DNA of 64,000 bases from the NCBI RefSeq assembly GCF_900101095.1, contig NZ_FNFM01000002.1, positions 62,001-126,000 of the forward strand. The letters are read 5' to 3'. The translations under genes and the position numbers were made by a program. Positions within the stretch are counted from its first letter, which is position 1. Each line of letters begins with the position of its first letter. The stretch is from Actinopolyspora mzabensis (lineage in GTDB: Bacteria; Actinomycetota; Actinomycetes; Mycobacteriales; Pseudonocardiaceae). Shown here piece after piece: positions 53,598-62,536 of this stretch. The notes beneath the pieces are model-generated. The model was not told the origin of the DNA. It did not search any database and saw nothing but the letters and a program-made list of their open reading frames with translations.

Positions 53598-53877
53598 AAT
53601 TCTCCTCTCTCCGAAACACACAAAATAATCGATTCCCGAATGAAACGCGGATCAACTTAACAAAAAGACAAAAATATAAACAGCGTTTCCGGTAAAATAT
53701 CGCGATCATCACACTCTAAAACAGGGCATTGACAACACCTGTCAAATAAATTCTCGGATACCGCACGCGGATAATCCTTGTGGATCACATTGATTTGAGC
53801 GAGGATCTTGCTGGCCCCAGTTCAGCACTAAGCCGAACAGGGCATGATTTCGATACTGCATTTGGAGCAATACGAGC
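53598..53877. promoter_or_regulatory. A/T-rich divergent promoter region
   Basis: 280 bases between the secreted-protein pair (minus) and the ALF-repeat gene (plus), clearly richer in A/T than its flanks. TTGACA-ACACC-TGTCAA (53729-53745) gives a -35-like box on each strand; matching -10 boxes are poor (TAGAGT on the minus strand is 21 bases on). It could be a shared operator. Confidence 0.45.
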
Positions 53878-56800
53878 ATGCGGACCCACAAGCATCGCGA
53901 AGTGGACGGAATCGCTCCACCACGCACATCACGCGGTCGAAGACGAGCACTCACCGCTATATTCCTGGCCACGTCGGTAGTGAGCGGCATGGTTGGTTCG
54001 GCGAGCATCGCCACCGCCGAAGCGGCCGAGGTGACACCGGCCGATCGCCAGGAGGTGCTGGAACTCTGGAGAAACGGCGGTCCGGACACCAAGGACGACG
54101 CGGCAACCGCACTGGCGGGGACCGATGCGGACATCCGTGAGTTTCTCAACACCGGCAAGGACATCGCGGCCGAGAACGATCTACGTATCAGTGTCCTGCG
54201 AATGATGTCGTCCGGCGGGCGCGGCATGAAGCTGGCCGGGAACGAGGTACTCGAGGACGGCAGCGTCGCGGCACTCGAAGAGTTCGTCCAAGAGGGTTGG
54301 AAAAAGCCCTACGAGGACGATCTCCGGGTACGTGTGGTGCAGATGAAGGCTTCCGGTGGCCCCGGCGTCAAGGAAGCCGCCGAAGCCGCGCTGCAGGCGG
54401 GGACGGTCACCGCTTTGCAGGAATTCCTGCTGCAGGGCTGGGAGAAGCCTTACGAGGACGACCTGCGGGTGCGTGTGGTGCAGAAGTTGGCCACAGGCGG
54501 GACACACGTGCAAGAGGCGGCCAACGCAGCGTTGGACGACGGCTCGACAGCGGCACTGAAGCGGTTCCTGGAGCACGGCCTCGAAGTCGCCGAGGCTCGC
54601 GATCAGGAGAAGGCCACCGTCACCGAGCTCGTGGAACGGGCCGAAGCCGCCCGAAAACGGGCAGAAGAGCAAACAGCCGCGGCCAAACAGGCGACTGAAC
54701 GAGCACTCGACGCGTCCAGTGAGGCCAAGAAGGCCGCACAACGGGCGAAGGCCGAGACCGAAGCCGCCAAAAACGATGCAGACCGCGCCAGTTCGGCTGC
54801 CGGAAGAGCCGCGGATGCGGCCGATCAGGCGACTTCGGCGGCTCGGACCGCGATCAACGCGGCGAACGCGGCTGACCGGGCAGCACGCACCGCTGCGACA
54901 GCGGCCGCTCGGGCGGCGAACGCCTCCAGTCTGGCCGGACAAGCGGCCTCCCGCGCGTATTCGGCGGCCTCGGCGGCTGCCACCGACGCCAGCATGGCCG
55001 AAGCGGCACGTATGTCAGCCGAACAGGCCCGAAGCGCCGCCAGCAGTGCTCAGAGCGCCGCCGCAGCGGCAAAGGCCGCGGGCAACGCGGTCCGCGACGT
55101 GGCACGTGCCGCACGCTCAGCGGCCAGTGCCGCCCAGAACGCGGCAGCCGCCGGTGCGGCCGCCGACGCAGCCGGTCGCTATGCCAACGTCTCCGAGTAT
55201 CAGGCGCAACGGGCCAGAGAGGCAGGCGCACGAGCTCAACAGCAGGCAAACCGAGCCACTCAGGCAGCGAACGCTGCCACCGCGCTGGCCGACCGTGCCT
55301 CGACAGCCGCGGACGAAGCGGCAGCGGCCGCCACTTCGGCTGCGGAGCACGCTCGTGCCGCGGCAACGGCAGCGGAGGACGCGGCCGCTCACGCGGGCGA
55401 GGCGGAAAACGCCGCCCAGCAGGCCACACAACACGCCAACGCGGCCATCGACGCGGCCAACACCGCCATGGACGCGGCCAAGCAGGCCCAGAGCATCGTT
55501 CAAATCGCCCGCGACGCCGAAGTGGAACGTATTCGTGCGGACAAGCAACAGGCGATAGCCGAAGCGAAAGAAGAGGCTGATTCACACCAGGAGGAGCAGT
55601 CCCGCGTTGAGTGGGAGGAAGCCGAGCAGAACCGCGTCTCCGAGGAGACCCGGAAGCTACTCGACGCCGCGGAAGCACCCGATGCCGATCCGGCCACTGT
55701 GGTCAGCAAGGGTCGTCAAGCAGCGGTGAACCTGTTGAGCACCGGTGGTCCGTGGACCAAACAGGCCGCGCAACATGCGTTGACGGGCACCGATGCCGAC
55801 GTGCGGCAATGGGTGGAAAAGGGTAGGTTGATCGCCGCCGAGCAGGATGATCGTGCTCGGGTAGCCCACATCGCAGATACCGGCGAACCGAAGGCTCTAC
55901 GAGAGGCCGCGAAGACAGCACTCGACGGATCCTACGCGGACGTCAAGGCTTTCCTCCGCACGAAGGCTTATCCCGGGGAGGAGGATGACGACAGGTTGCG
56001 CGCCACGCAGATTCTCGCAAGTGCAACCGGTCCCGCCGTGAAGGAAGCCGCCAACGCTGCCCTCGACGGAACTCACGCCGATGTCAAGGAGTTCCTGAAA
56101 ACCGGCCAGTACGAGGCACGCGAACACGACAATCGCATCAACGTGCTGCGCATCATGGACAGCGGTGGGCCCCGTCTGGAGGCTGCGGGTCAAGCGGCAT
56201 TGCAGGGACCACCGGAATATCTGCGCAACTTCCTGGATGTCGGGCAGTACCTGGCCAAGGAACGGGACGCCAGAGCAGCGGTGCATCACGCCGAGATGCA
56301 ACGGCTGGTGAAGCGAGGTATGGAGGCCGCTGCCGAGGCGCAGGGTAAGGCCTACGAGGCAGCCCAATCAGCCGCGAAGGCCCGCAATGCCGCCGAAGAA
56401 GCGGCCCAGTACGCGCAACAAGCGCAGGACTCCGCCAGCCAAGCGGCCCAGTACGCCGACCAGGCCGAGCAATCCGCACAGCAGGCGAAGAACTCCGCGG
56501 ATCGAGCGGCACAATCGGCCAAGACGGCACAGGACGCGGCAGCGAACGCCCGTGAATCGGCTGAACAAGCCTCGAACTCGGCAGCAAGAGCGAATATGTC
56601 CGCTGCACGGGCTAATTCTCTTGCGAGTGAAGCTTATGTGGCGGCACAAGACGCGCGGAATTCTGCTCTCGAAGCCGGTAAGGACACCGTAGCAGCCGCT
56701 CGGGCAGCGCTCGACGCTATCAACACAGCGATCAACAAGTTGCCGGACCCAGTACCTCCCGAAGAACCGGGTGAAATCCCCGAGGCAGATGAAGGAGCTC

Positions 56801-57468
56801 CACCTCCACCACAGCGTGAGCTGGATATGTCGGGAGGACTGTCGGCCGCCGACAAAATCTCCTTCATTCTGGACACAACAGGATTATTCGACCCCACTCC
56901 TAGCAGCGACATTGGCTCCGGAGTCATAAGTCTCATTCAAGGAGAATGGACACAAGCTGGTTTAGCCGCAGCATCGACCATCCCTTACGTGGGGGACGCT
57001 TTCGCGAAACCGGCAAAGTACGCAAAATACTTTGATGACAACTTTCCAAGCATAGCAAAAAAAATATTATCAGATTATGAATTTGCTGAAGAGGTTCTCG
57101 CGTCAGCGAAAAAATACGCCACGTCTCCAGGAAAATTAGAAAGAAACATTACAGCAATAAACAATCTGCACAAAAAAGCAGCCAGTGTCTACGCGAAGAA
57201 ACCGGACCTTCTGGAAAAAGTAAAACACGAAGAACTGCCAACTGACGGACCAATTCCATTTGTTCCTCCGAAGGACAGACCTTTCAAGAAAAAGCACGGC
57301 GGATACTACGACTACTACGGGTATCTGTGGAAAAAGGGAGAGAAACATGATGAGACCGGATGGGAATGGGATGTTCAGCTGAGAACCGGCAAAAAGGGTT
57401 ACATGAGTTACTTCGCAAAGGACAAAGGCCACGCAAACATATCCAAAGAGGGGAACGTGACACATTGA
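53878..57468 (+). CDS. Secreted ALF-repeat polymorphic toxin-like protein
   Basis: 1196 residues; ATG 53878 has GGAG ten bases upstream. Signal peptide about 20-50 (RRRALTAIFLATSVVSG, cleavage near AEA). Four ALF-type short repeats (about 50-235, pattern DLRVRVV...GG..V.EAA..AL..G...AL..FL), an Ala-rich coiled coil (about 240-598), four more ALF repeats (608-801), a second coiled coil (803-941) and a Pro/Glu linker (955-980). Then comes a hydrophobic pre-toxin-like segment (ISFILDTTGLF, SLIQGEW, STIPYVGDAFAKPAKY) and a C-terminal domain (about 1110-1196) with GWEWDVQLRTGKKGYMSYFA and GHANISKEGNVTH. That ending resembles the polymorphic toxin type 17 pattern, from memory. Third codon positions change from GC-rich to A/T-rich at about residue 908, as if the toxin end were a swapped cassette. 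Confidence 0.8.
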   Translation: MRTHKHREVDGIAPPRTSRGRRRALTAIFLATSVVSGMVGSASIATAEAAEVTPADRQEVLELWRNGGPDTKDDAATALAGTDADIREFLNTGKDIAAENDLRISVLRMMSSGGRGMKLAGNEVLEDGSVAALEEFVQEGWKKPYEDDLRVRVVQMKASGGPGVKEAAEAALQAGTVTALQEFLLQGWEKPYEDDLRVRVVQKLATGGTHVQEAANAALDDGSTAALKRFLEHGLEVAEARDQEKATVTELVERAEAARKRAEEQTAAAKQATERALDASSEAKKAAQRAKAETEAAKNDADRASSAAGRAADAADQATSAARTAINAANAADRAARTAATAAARAANASSLAGQAASRAYSAASAAATDASMAEAARMSAEQARSAASSAQSAAAAAKAAGNAVRDVARAARSAASAAQNAAAAGAAADAAGRYANVSEYQAQRAREAGARAQQQANRATQAANAATALADRASTAADEAAAAATSAAEHARAAATAAEDAAAHAGEAENAAQQATQHANAAIDAANTAMDAAKQAQSIVQIARDAEVERIRADKQQAIAEAKEEADSHQEEQSRVEWEEAEQNRVSEETRKLLDAAEAPDADPATVVSKGRQAAVNLLSTGGPWTKQAAQHALTGTDADVRQWVEKGRLIAAEQDDRARVAHIADTGEPKALREAAKTALDGSYADVKAFLRTKAYPGEEDDDRLRATQILASATGPAVKEAANAALDGTHADVKEFLKTGQYEAREHDNRINVLRIMDSGGPRLEAAGQAALQGPPEYLRNFLDVGQYLAKERDARAAVHHAEMQRLVKRGMEAAAEAQGKAYEAAQSAAKARNAAEEAAQYAQQAQDSASQAAQYADQAEQSAQQAKNSADRAAQSAKTAQDAAANARESAEQASNSAARANMSAARANSLASEAYVAAQDARNSALEAGKDTVAAARAALDAINTAINKLPDPVPPEEPGEIPEADEGAPPPPQRELDMSGGLSAADKISFILDTTGLFDPTPSSDIGSGVISLIQGEWTQAGLAAASTIPYVGDAFAKPAKYAKYFDDNFPSIAKKILSDYEFAEEVLASAKKYATSPGKLERNITAINNLHKKAASVYAKKPDLLEKVKHEELPTDGPIPFVPPKDRPFKKKHGGYYDYYGYLWKKGEKHDETGWEWDVQLRTGKKGYMSYFAKDKGHANISKEGNVTH

Positions 57469-57514
57469 ATCAATAAGCTGTCAACCAACGACAAGCTAGG
57501 AAACTGACCAACAA

Positions 57515-57543
57515 TTAGGGGTGGAAAACTCGCCCACCCCTAA
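57515..57543 (+). terminator. Hairpin terminator after the toxin-like gene
   Basis: TTAGGGGTGG (57515-57524), 9-base loop, CCACCCCTAA (57534-57543): perfect 10-bp stem followed by CTCTTGGCTGT. It lies before the IS left end, so the toxin-like transcript probably stopped here even before the insertion. Confidence 0.6.
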
Positions 57544-57562
57544 CTCTTGGCTGTGATACAGT

Positions 57563-58438
57563 CAAGGTTATGCACTGAATTGTTTACCAGGTCTCTTGGA
57601 GTCGCCGGAGTCCGGTGATGATGTGGAGTATTCGTTGAAGGTGAACGAGTGGCCGGCGGTATCGGCTGGCCAGGATGTTCCAGTTTTTCAGGTGGGCGAT
57701 GGCGCGTTCGATCGGGTAGCGTAGGAAAGCTATCGTCGTGTTGGTTTTTTCTCTGTCGTGGTCTAGTTTTCCGTTTTTCGGTGTTTTGGTGGGTTGGGTG
57801 ACGGCACTTCCCAGATAGCCGAGATCGCCGATGGTGTTGGCATGATTGAGTGTCTCGTGTAGTGATGAATGCCGGAACACTGTGAGGTCATGGGTGGCGC
57901 CGGGAAAGATCTCCGAACACGCGAGAAGATTCCCTCGGAGATCGGTGGTCAGCTGCAGGCGCACGCCGTAGCGCCGATGTTTCCCAGAGTAGAGCCCGTG
58001 CTGGTCACGGCGGTTCCCGGTGGGGATGAGTACACCATCCACGAGGGTGACTCGTCCGTGGAACTCCTCAAGCGGGGCGTGTACCTCGTTCAACGTGTCG
58101 GCCAGGACGGACTCGATCCGGCGCATCACGCGCGAGATCGTCGACTGGCTCGTATTCCGGAACACAGCCAGTTGTTTCTGGGTCAGATTCGTCCGGTAGG
58201 AATCCAACGTCACCACCAGAGCCATGAACACCGACAATGTTTTCTCGGGCCCCATCGAATCAACTCACTGATCCGCTCGGCCAACCAGCACAGCTGGTCC
58301 TCACTCAACCCTGTGGTATCCTCGTAACGCAACGCTCTTTCCTTGGCGTACTGCTTGTTTTTGGTCGAACAGCATGATACCGGAAAGGCCGTTGCTTTTT
58401 GTGCCTATCCCCACTAATCACCACACCTGCATAACCTT
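57563..58438. mobile_element. IS5-type insertion sequence
   Basis: About 876 bases. Terminal inverted repeats AAGGTTATGCA (57564-57574) and TGCATAACCTT (58428-58438). CAGT occurs directly outside both ends (57559-57562 and 58439-58442), fitting a 4-base target duplication, although the outermost left base is unmatched. It carries one transposase gene on the minus strand, split by a frameshift. It separates the toxin-like gene from the 58529 gene. Confidence 0.8.
57584..58332 (-). pseudogene. IS5-family DDE transposase, frameshifted
   Basis: The main frame (57584-58255, 223 residues) holds a helix-turn-helix (LTQKQLAVF.NTSQSTISRVM) and the DDE residues in VTLVDGVLIP, IGDLGYLG and YPIERAIAHLK. 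The expected N-terminus is in another frame just upstream: from TTG 58332 it reads RYEDTTGLSEDQLCWLAERI and SELIRW. A one-base backward shift in the run GGGG (58250-58253) would join them as ...RWGPEKTLSV. So this is either a programmed -1 frameshift, known in some IS5 subgroups, or a one-base deletion. Confidence 0.75.
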
Positions 58439-58528
58439 CAGTGCGAGTAAGCACCACCCCTACAACACAAATTAACCCAAAACGTTTTCCTTACGCCTGT
58501 TCCCTAAAAGAGCCACACAAGGTTAAAA

Positions 58529-59929
58529 TTGTATTTCACTGAAAACGATACCGTAACTTGGGTAAGTTTCGACATCGACGTCGACACACTGACCGAGGCA
58601 GTTGAAAGGTCCTGCCTTGTAGCCGAGGATCTCAACTTTCCTGCACTTCGAACCGAAATTTTCAAAGAAGAGACAACAGTACTTCATTTCAGAACACACA
58701 CAGCTTCACCGAAACCAATCAGCCCCGATTTCACCACCAGCGAATCTCTGCTTTTTTCGGCCTACCCCGCACTTGAAAAGTTCAAGTTCGCAGAAGATCG
58801 TTACAAGATACTCGAGGACGAAGAGGGAACTTTTGCTGATTTGGCGGCACCAATCAGGTTTTACCCGAAGCTAGGAGTGAACGTATTTTCGATATCTGGT
58901 TTTACTGCGAACTGGGCCCAAGAAGAATACGTAGAATCGAATCACCCTTTTCGTGAAAGCGACGTACACCGTTCCGAGCGCGTGCACTCCGTGTTCTGGA
59001 ACGCTGCATCCAACCCGGATGACGTGGTGGTTCGCCTGCAGCTGTGGCTCGCTGCCGCAGATCTGAGCACAGCAGTCGGACTGATACGACAACCACTGCA
59101 AGAACTTGATGCGAGTGCGGTCGAACTTTTGCCCGTCAGTACTCACCCCGGTGAAGGTTACCATGCAGCATTGCTCTATACGATTTCCGGCGATGAACTG
59201 AATTCAAAAGAAAAACAGGTCTTAGCGGCAAGCCAAAAGGCAGCACACTTTTACGGATTAACCGACGATCGCGTAAGCATCGAACATTGGGGAGCAGAAC
59301 CTGTAAGTGTGGCTGAATATCACCAGGAAGAGCAAGCTCCGATGAAAACTCGAAAAATTACGGAAATTTACGCCCGAATCAAGTACGACCCACTGGAAAT
59401 CGTCAATAAAGATGCTTCAGAGAAGTCTCCCGATAATGCCCCAGAAGATCTGGAAGATTCACTCGAAGAAAATATCACCGACAAACAGCGAGAAGAATTT
59501 TACGAAGCAATCCAAGATATGGAAGAATTCCTGGAGCAGGTTTGGCTCGTTGTCCACGCTGATATACGATGTTTCGAACCCGGCACGGCCGAGAACAGAT
59601 TCCTGGCCCTGATAAACGAAACCCAACCAAACATCTCCGACAAAGAGACCCGCCTCATCCTCGAGGAAACATTGGAAATCGACACCGAAAGATACAGGAC
59701 GCAAGTGTCAATTCACACCCTCGAAAGAGACCACAATCAGGTATTGGACGGAGCAATGAACTCCCTTAGTGGCGGGATATGGCGCAGTTACACCCGCCCG
59801 TGGGGAAACGACGCAAAAGAAGAAACAATTATTTACTGGAACCCAAACGAGCCCGAAAGGGAGGACAGTATAATCGAGATCGCAGTACGAGCTACACACG
59901 GACCCCCGCGACACTTGCGGAAGGAATGA
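58529..59929 (+). CDS. Unrecognised 466-residue protein downstream of the toxin-like gene
   Basis: TTG start at 58529 with AGG six bases upstream; a stop at 58505 excludes any earlier start, and there is no good ATG. Acidic, no signal peptide or membrane segment. It has two stretches of similar flavour (TWVSFDIDVDTLTEAVER and VWLVVHADIRCFEPGTAENR) and a Glu-rich middle (EDLEDSLEENITDKQREEFY). Base composition is A/T-rich like the toxin end. By position it is a candidate immunity or toxin-associated protein, but it is larger than usual immunity proteins and I recognise no family. The IS removed or replaced whatever lay directly upstream. Confidence 0.65.
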   Translation: MYFTENDTVTWVSFDIDVDTLTEAVERSCLVAEDLNFPALRTEIFKEETTVLHFRTHTASPKPISPDFTTSESLLFSAYPALEKFKFAEDRYKILEDEEGTFADLAAPIRFYPKLGVNVFSISGFTANWAQEEYVESNHPFRESDVHRSERVHSVFWNAASNPDDVVVRLQLWLAAADLSTAVGLIRQPLQELDASAVELLPVSTHPGEGYHAALLYTISGDELNSKEKQVLAASQKAAHFYGLTDDRVSIEHWGAEPVSVAEYHQEEQAPMKTRKITEIYARIKYDPLEIVNKDASEKSPDNAPEDLEDSLEENITDKQREEFYEAIQDMEEFLEQVWLVVHADIRCFEPGTAENRFLALINETQPNISDKETRLILEETLEIDTERYRTQVSIHTLERDHNQVLDGAMNSLSGGIWRSYTRPWGNDAKEETIIYWNPNEPEREDSIIEIAVRATHGPPRHLRKE

Positions 59930-60074
59930 TCACCGGAACAATAAATCAAAATATTACTTGATAAAATTTCGGTTGCAGTCAACCGCCCTATCTGGGGCTT
60001 ATGATCCGACGAAAGCGCCGCGAAACGCAGGGCTGGCCCTCGAACCACCGTTACCGAGCCACCCCAAGAACGCC

Positions 60075-60449
60075 TCACAGCTCGGGCAGCGGGTCCTGCG
60101 GCACCTGGTCGGGCGAACCGAGTTCGGCGTCGGCGGCGTTGAGCACCGGCACGTACTCGTCGTCCACTTCGTAGTGCACCCCGTTGAACGTGAACCAGGC
60201 CGCCGCGTTGGTGTCCACCGGCCCCAGCCGGACACCGCGCGGGCTCTTGGCGAGCACGCCCTTCGGCTTGCTCCGGTTGAAGATGCCGGTCGAAAGCACC
60301 GTGATCGACTGCTGACTGACCACCACGACGACGCCGGGCGAGATACTGCCCAGGATCTCGGCGGGAAAGACGTAACGGATACGCTCACCGGTCTCCAGAA
60401 ACCGCTGAATACGCTCCCGGAACTTCGACGAGATCGGCATACTCGGCAT
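60075..60449 (-). CDS. Small cytosolic protein of unknown function
   Basis: About 124 residues from ATG 60449 (MPSMPISSKFRERIQRFLET); ATG 60440 is also possible and neither has a clear ribosome site. The body (GERIRYVFPAEILGSISPGV, VVVVSQQSITVLSTG) has the alternating strands of a bacterial PH-like fold, but this is only an impression. Convergent with the 466-residue gene, 145 bases apart. Confidence 0.6.
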   Translation of the reverse strand: MPSMPISSKFRERIQRFLETGERIRYVFPAEILGSISPGVVVVVSQQSITVLSTGIFNRSKPKGVLAKSPRGVRLGPVDTNAAAWFTFNGVHYEVDDEYVPVLNAADAELGSPDQVPQDPLPEL

Positions 60450-60595
60450 GTTAACCGGGTTCGTTACCCAGTGTCGACGAGCGACATGCCCTACGTGACC
60501 GATTCCGGCAGCGAGCGTCGGCACTGAGCGCCGACCGCCGCCGCACGCTCCCGGAGGCGCTCACCGGCGACGAGCCATGAGCTCGGTCCGGCCTT

Positions 60596-61375
60596 TCAGT
60601 ACGGCTCTTCCATACGGTGATCTTCTCGCGCCGCTCGGCGCGGCGCCGACTCGACGATGGCGCGCAGCCGAGGGCTGTGCGCACCGGGCCAGTAAATCCT
60701 GCCGCAGGCCACACAGCGGGCGAACTCGTCGTAGCACCTGCGGGTGCCGGGCTCCAGCCTGGCGGCGATCTCGGCTTTCGGTACTTCCACCAACTTCCCG
60801 TTGCAGGAGACGCAGCGGGTCCAGGGGCGCGGCGTCGGTTCGAACCGGGCGAGTACCTCGGTCTGCTGCCGGGCCGGATCGGAAGCGTAGACGTAAGCAC
60901 CTTCCGGCAGCGCGCGCCGGCGCAGCAGCCCCCGGTCCCTGGTCAGCAGCACCCTCCGCTGCCGCGCGGCCCGCTCCAGCAGCTCATCGTCGGTGGCGTC
61001 GTTGCGATAGGCGGTGTCGATCCCCAGCAGCCGCATCCGGCGCGCCAGCTTGCCGAGATGCACATCCAGCACGAAGCGGTCTCGGGTTCGCTCCGGGTAG
61101 CGCACGGGTGCGACGTCCACGACACCGCCGTCGGACGGCCGCTCCCCCGCCTCGGCGGGCACGCCGTCCAGCAGCAGCTCGCCGACCTCGGTCAACGGCA
61201 CCCCCGTCGACTGCACCAGATGCCCCAGCGTGGCGGTGCCGTCATGCGGCACCCGAACCGGTGCGCCTCGATCACGCGGTCCGAGGAAGAGCAGCAGTTC
61301 CCGCGCGGGTCGGACGAGCACCGCGTGTCCACCCGTTCGACCGCTCCGGGGCTCCGCTGTCGACATCCCGGTCAT
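60596..61375 (-). CDS. Mut7-C RNase-domain protein with ubiquitin-like N-terminus
   Basis: 259 residues from ATG 61375, with GGGA upstream. Residues about 15-90 form a ThiS/ubiquitin-like region (GHLVQSTGVPLTEVGELLLD). The Mut7-C domain follows: FVLDVHLGKLARRMRLLGID with the acidic residue of the PIN-like site, then RRVLLTRDRGLLRR, and a zinc ribbon with CVSCNG and CVACGRIYWPGAH. Probably a cytosolic ribonuclease or RNA-binding protein; no partner is evident. Confidence 0.85.
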   Translation of the reverse strand: MTGMSTAEPRSGRTGGHAVLVRPARELLLFLGPRDRGAPVRVPHDGTATLGHLVQSTGVPLTEVGELLLDGVPAEAGERPSDGGVVDVAPVRYPERTRDRFVLDVHLGKLARRMRLLGIDTAYRNDATDDELLERAARQRRVLLTRDRGLLRRRALPEGAYVYASDPARQQTEVLARFEPTPRPWTRCVSCNGKLVEVPKAEIAARLEPGTRRCYDEFARCVACGRIYWPGAHSPRLRAIVESAPRRAAREDHRMEEPY

Positions 61376-61483
61376 GGCTTCCCGCTTCGATCGAGTCCGA
61401 ACACGAGTCGGGGGCGGGCTCACGCCGCGACGGAGCCCGCCCCGCTACCGCACTGCCGTTCACACAGTGGGTCCACGCCGCGC

Positions 61484-61978
61484 TCAACGACTCATCGCGG
61501 CCTCGTGGCTGCCAGTTCTCGGTTCCGGGGGCCGCGGCGCACGCCGCGAAGCGGCGCCCGGGTCACGCTCGGCGGATTCGAACACCGGCCTGCTGCCGTA
61601 GGTGAAGCGGCCCGCCAGGCCGAGTACTTCCAGCGGCCGGTCCACCGCCCGGACACCGGTGACCAGAGACAGGCGTTTTCCGGTGATATGCGCTCGCAGA
61701 TCCAGCTGCGCCAGCACCTTGATCGCCTCGACCCCGAGGAAGGTCACCCCGGTCAGGTCCAGCACCACCACCGGCGCCGAGGACTCCAACCGCCGTTGGA
61801 CCAGTTCCGCGAAGCGGGGAACCGTCACCATGTCCAGTTCGCCGGACACGTTGACGACCATCACACCGCGCCGCGGTCGTTCCGTACTCATCCGGAAGGC
61901 GACGTTCTCGTTGCTCTCCTCCACGGCACGCACGTATTCCGCGACGGAGGCGGTACCCCGAACCGATGCTTCAGTCAT
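61484..61978 (-). CDS. STAS-domain protein lacking the phospho-serine
   Basis: 164 residues; ATG 61978 has AAAGGTGG five bases upstream. STAS fold at about 35-140 (VMVVNVSGELDMVTVPRFAE, VVVLDLTGVTFLGVEAIKVL). In anti-sigma-factor antagonists the second stretch normally reads D.SGV.F.DSSGL with a phosphorylated Ser; here it is FLGVEAI, so switching by an anti-sigma kinase is unlikely. The tail is Arg/Pro-rich. The ribosome site is inside the hairpin at 61984-62007. Confidence 0.85.
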   Translation of the reverse strand: MTEASVRGTASVAEYVRAVEESNENVAFRMSTERPRRGVMVVNVSGELDMVTVPRFAELVQRRLESSAPVVVLDLTGVTFLGVEAIKVLAQLDLRAHITGKRLSLVTGVRAVDRPLEVLGLAGRFTYGSRPVFESAERDPGAASRRAPRPPEPRTGSHEAAMSR

Positions 61979-61983
61979 ATGAT

Positions 61984-62007
61984 CCACCTTTTGGTCTCCA
62001 AAGGTGG
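61984..62007 (-). promoter_or_regulatory. Hairpin covering the STAS gene ribosome-binding site
   Basis: CCACCTTT (61984-61991) and AAAGGTGG (62000-62007), 8-base loop. In the minus-strand mRNA the 3' arm AAAGGTGG is the Shine-Dalgarno sequence, five bases before the ATG, so folding would hide it. As DNA it could equally be an operator. Confidence 0.6.
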
Positions 62008-62496
62008 CGCAGAGCCGACGTCTCGCTCTTGATCCGAAAATTGCGCCACGACGTATCGCATTCGGCGAATACGATCGTCAGAGTCCCTTTCGCATGACCC
62101 GACGTCACCGCCGACTGTAGCCAGCCCTCGCAGGGCACGCCAAGAGAAACAACTCACAGCGCAATAGGACGAAACCGTCATGTACACGCAGTGTCATACC
62201 TGGTCAGAACGTTGATCATCGTTCGGGCCGACCACGGCAAGCTCGCCCCACGGACCGAACACCGAACGTGGCCGGGCGGCATTTTTCTCTCAGGAATTAT
62301 TCAGACGGGACTCAGTGAAATACTTGGATTCTTATTACTTTCCGTCCAAAGATAAATCACCCGATCGGGGACCAAAGACCCTGGTGAGAACACACTGTGC
62401 ATGTGGGCGTCGGATTATCGACAAGAGTTCGTGTTCGATCCGCGCGTTCGCCCAGCGGACCCCCGCACCCCCAAGGGGTGCTCGGGCGAACGGGGA

Positions 62497-62536
62497 CGGA
62501 ACGCAACCGGGGCGGCCGCCCGAAGGCGACCGCCCC
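62497..62536 (-). terminator. Hairpin terminator after rplL
   Basis: GGGGCGGCCGCC (62509-62520), loop CGAA, GGCGACCGCCCC (62525-62536): 12-bp stem with one mismatch, 17 bases after rplL, followed on the minus strand by GGTTGCGTTCCG. Confidence 0.65.

Noticed and set aside
54181-55678. Minus-strand frames opposite the ALF/coiled-coil gene
   Set aside because: Mirror images of Ala-rich codons; no signal or domain.
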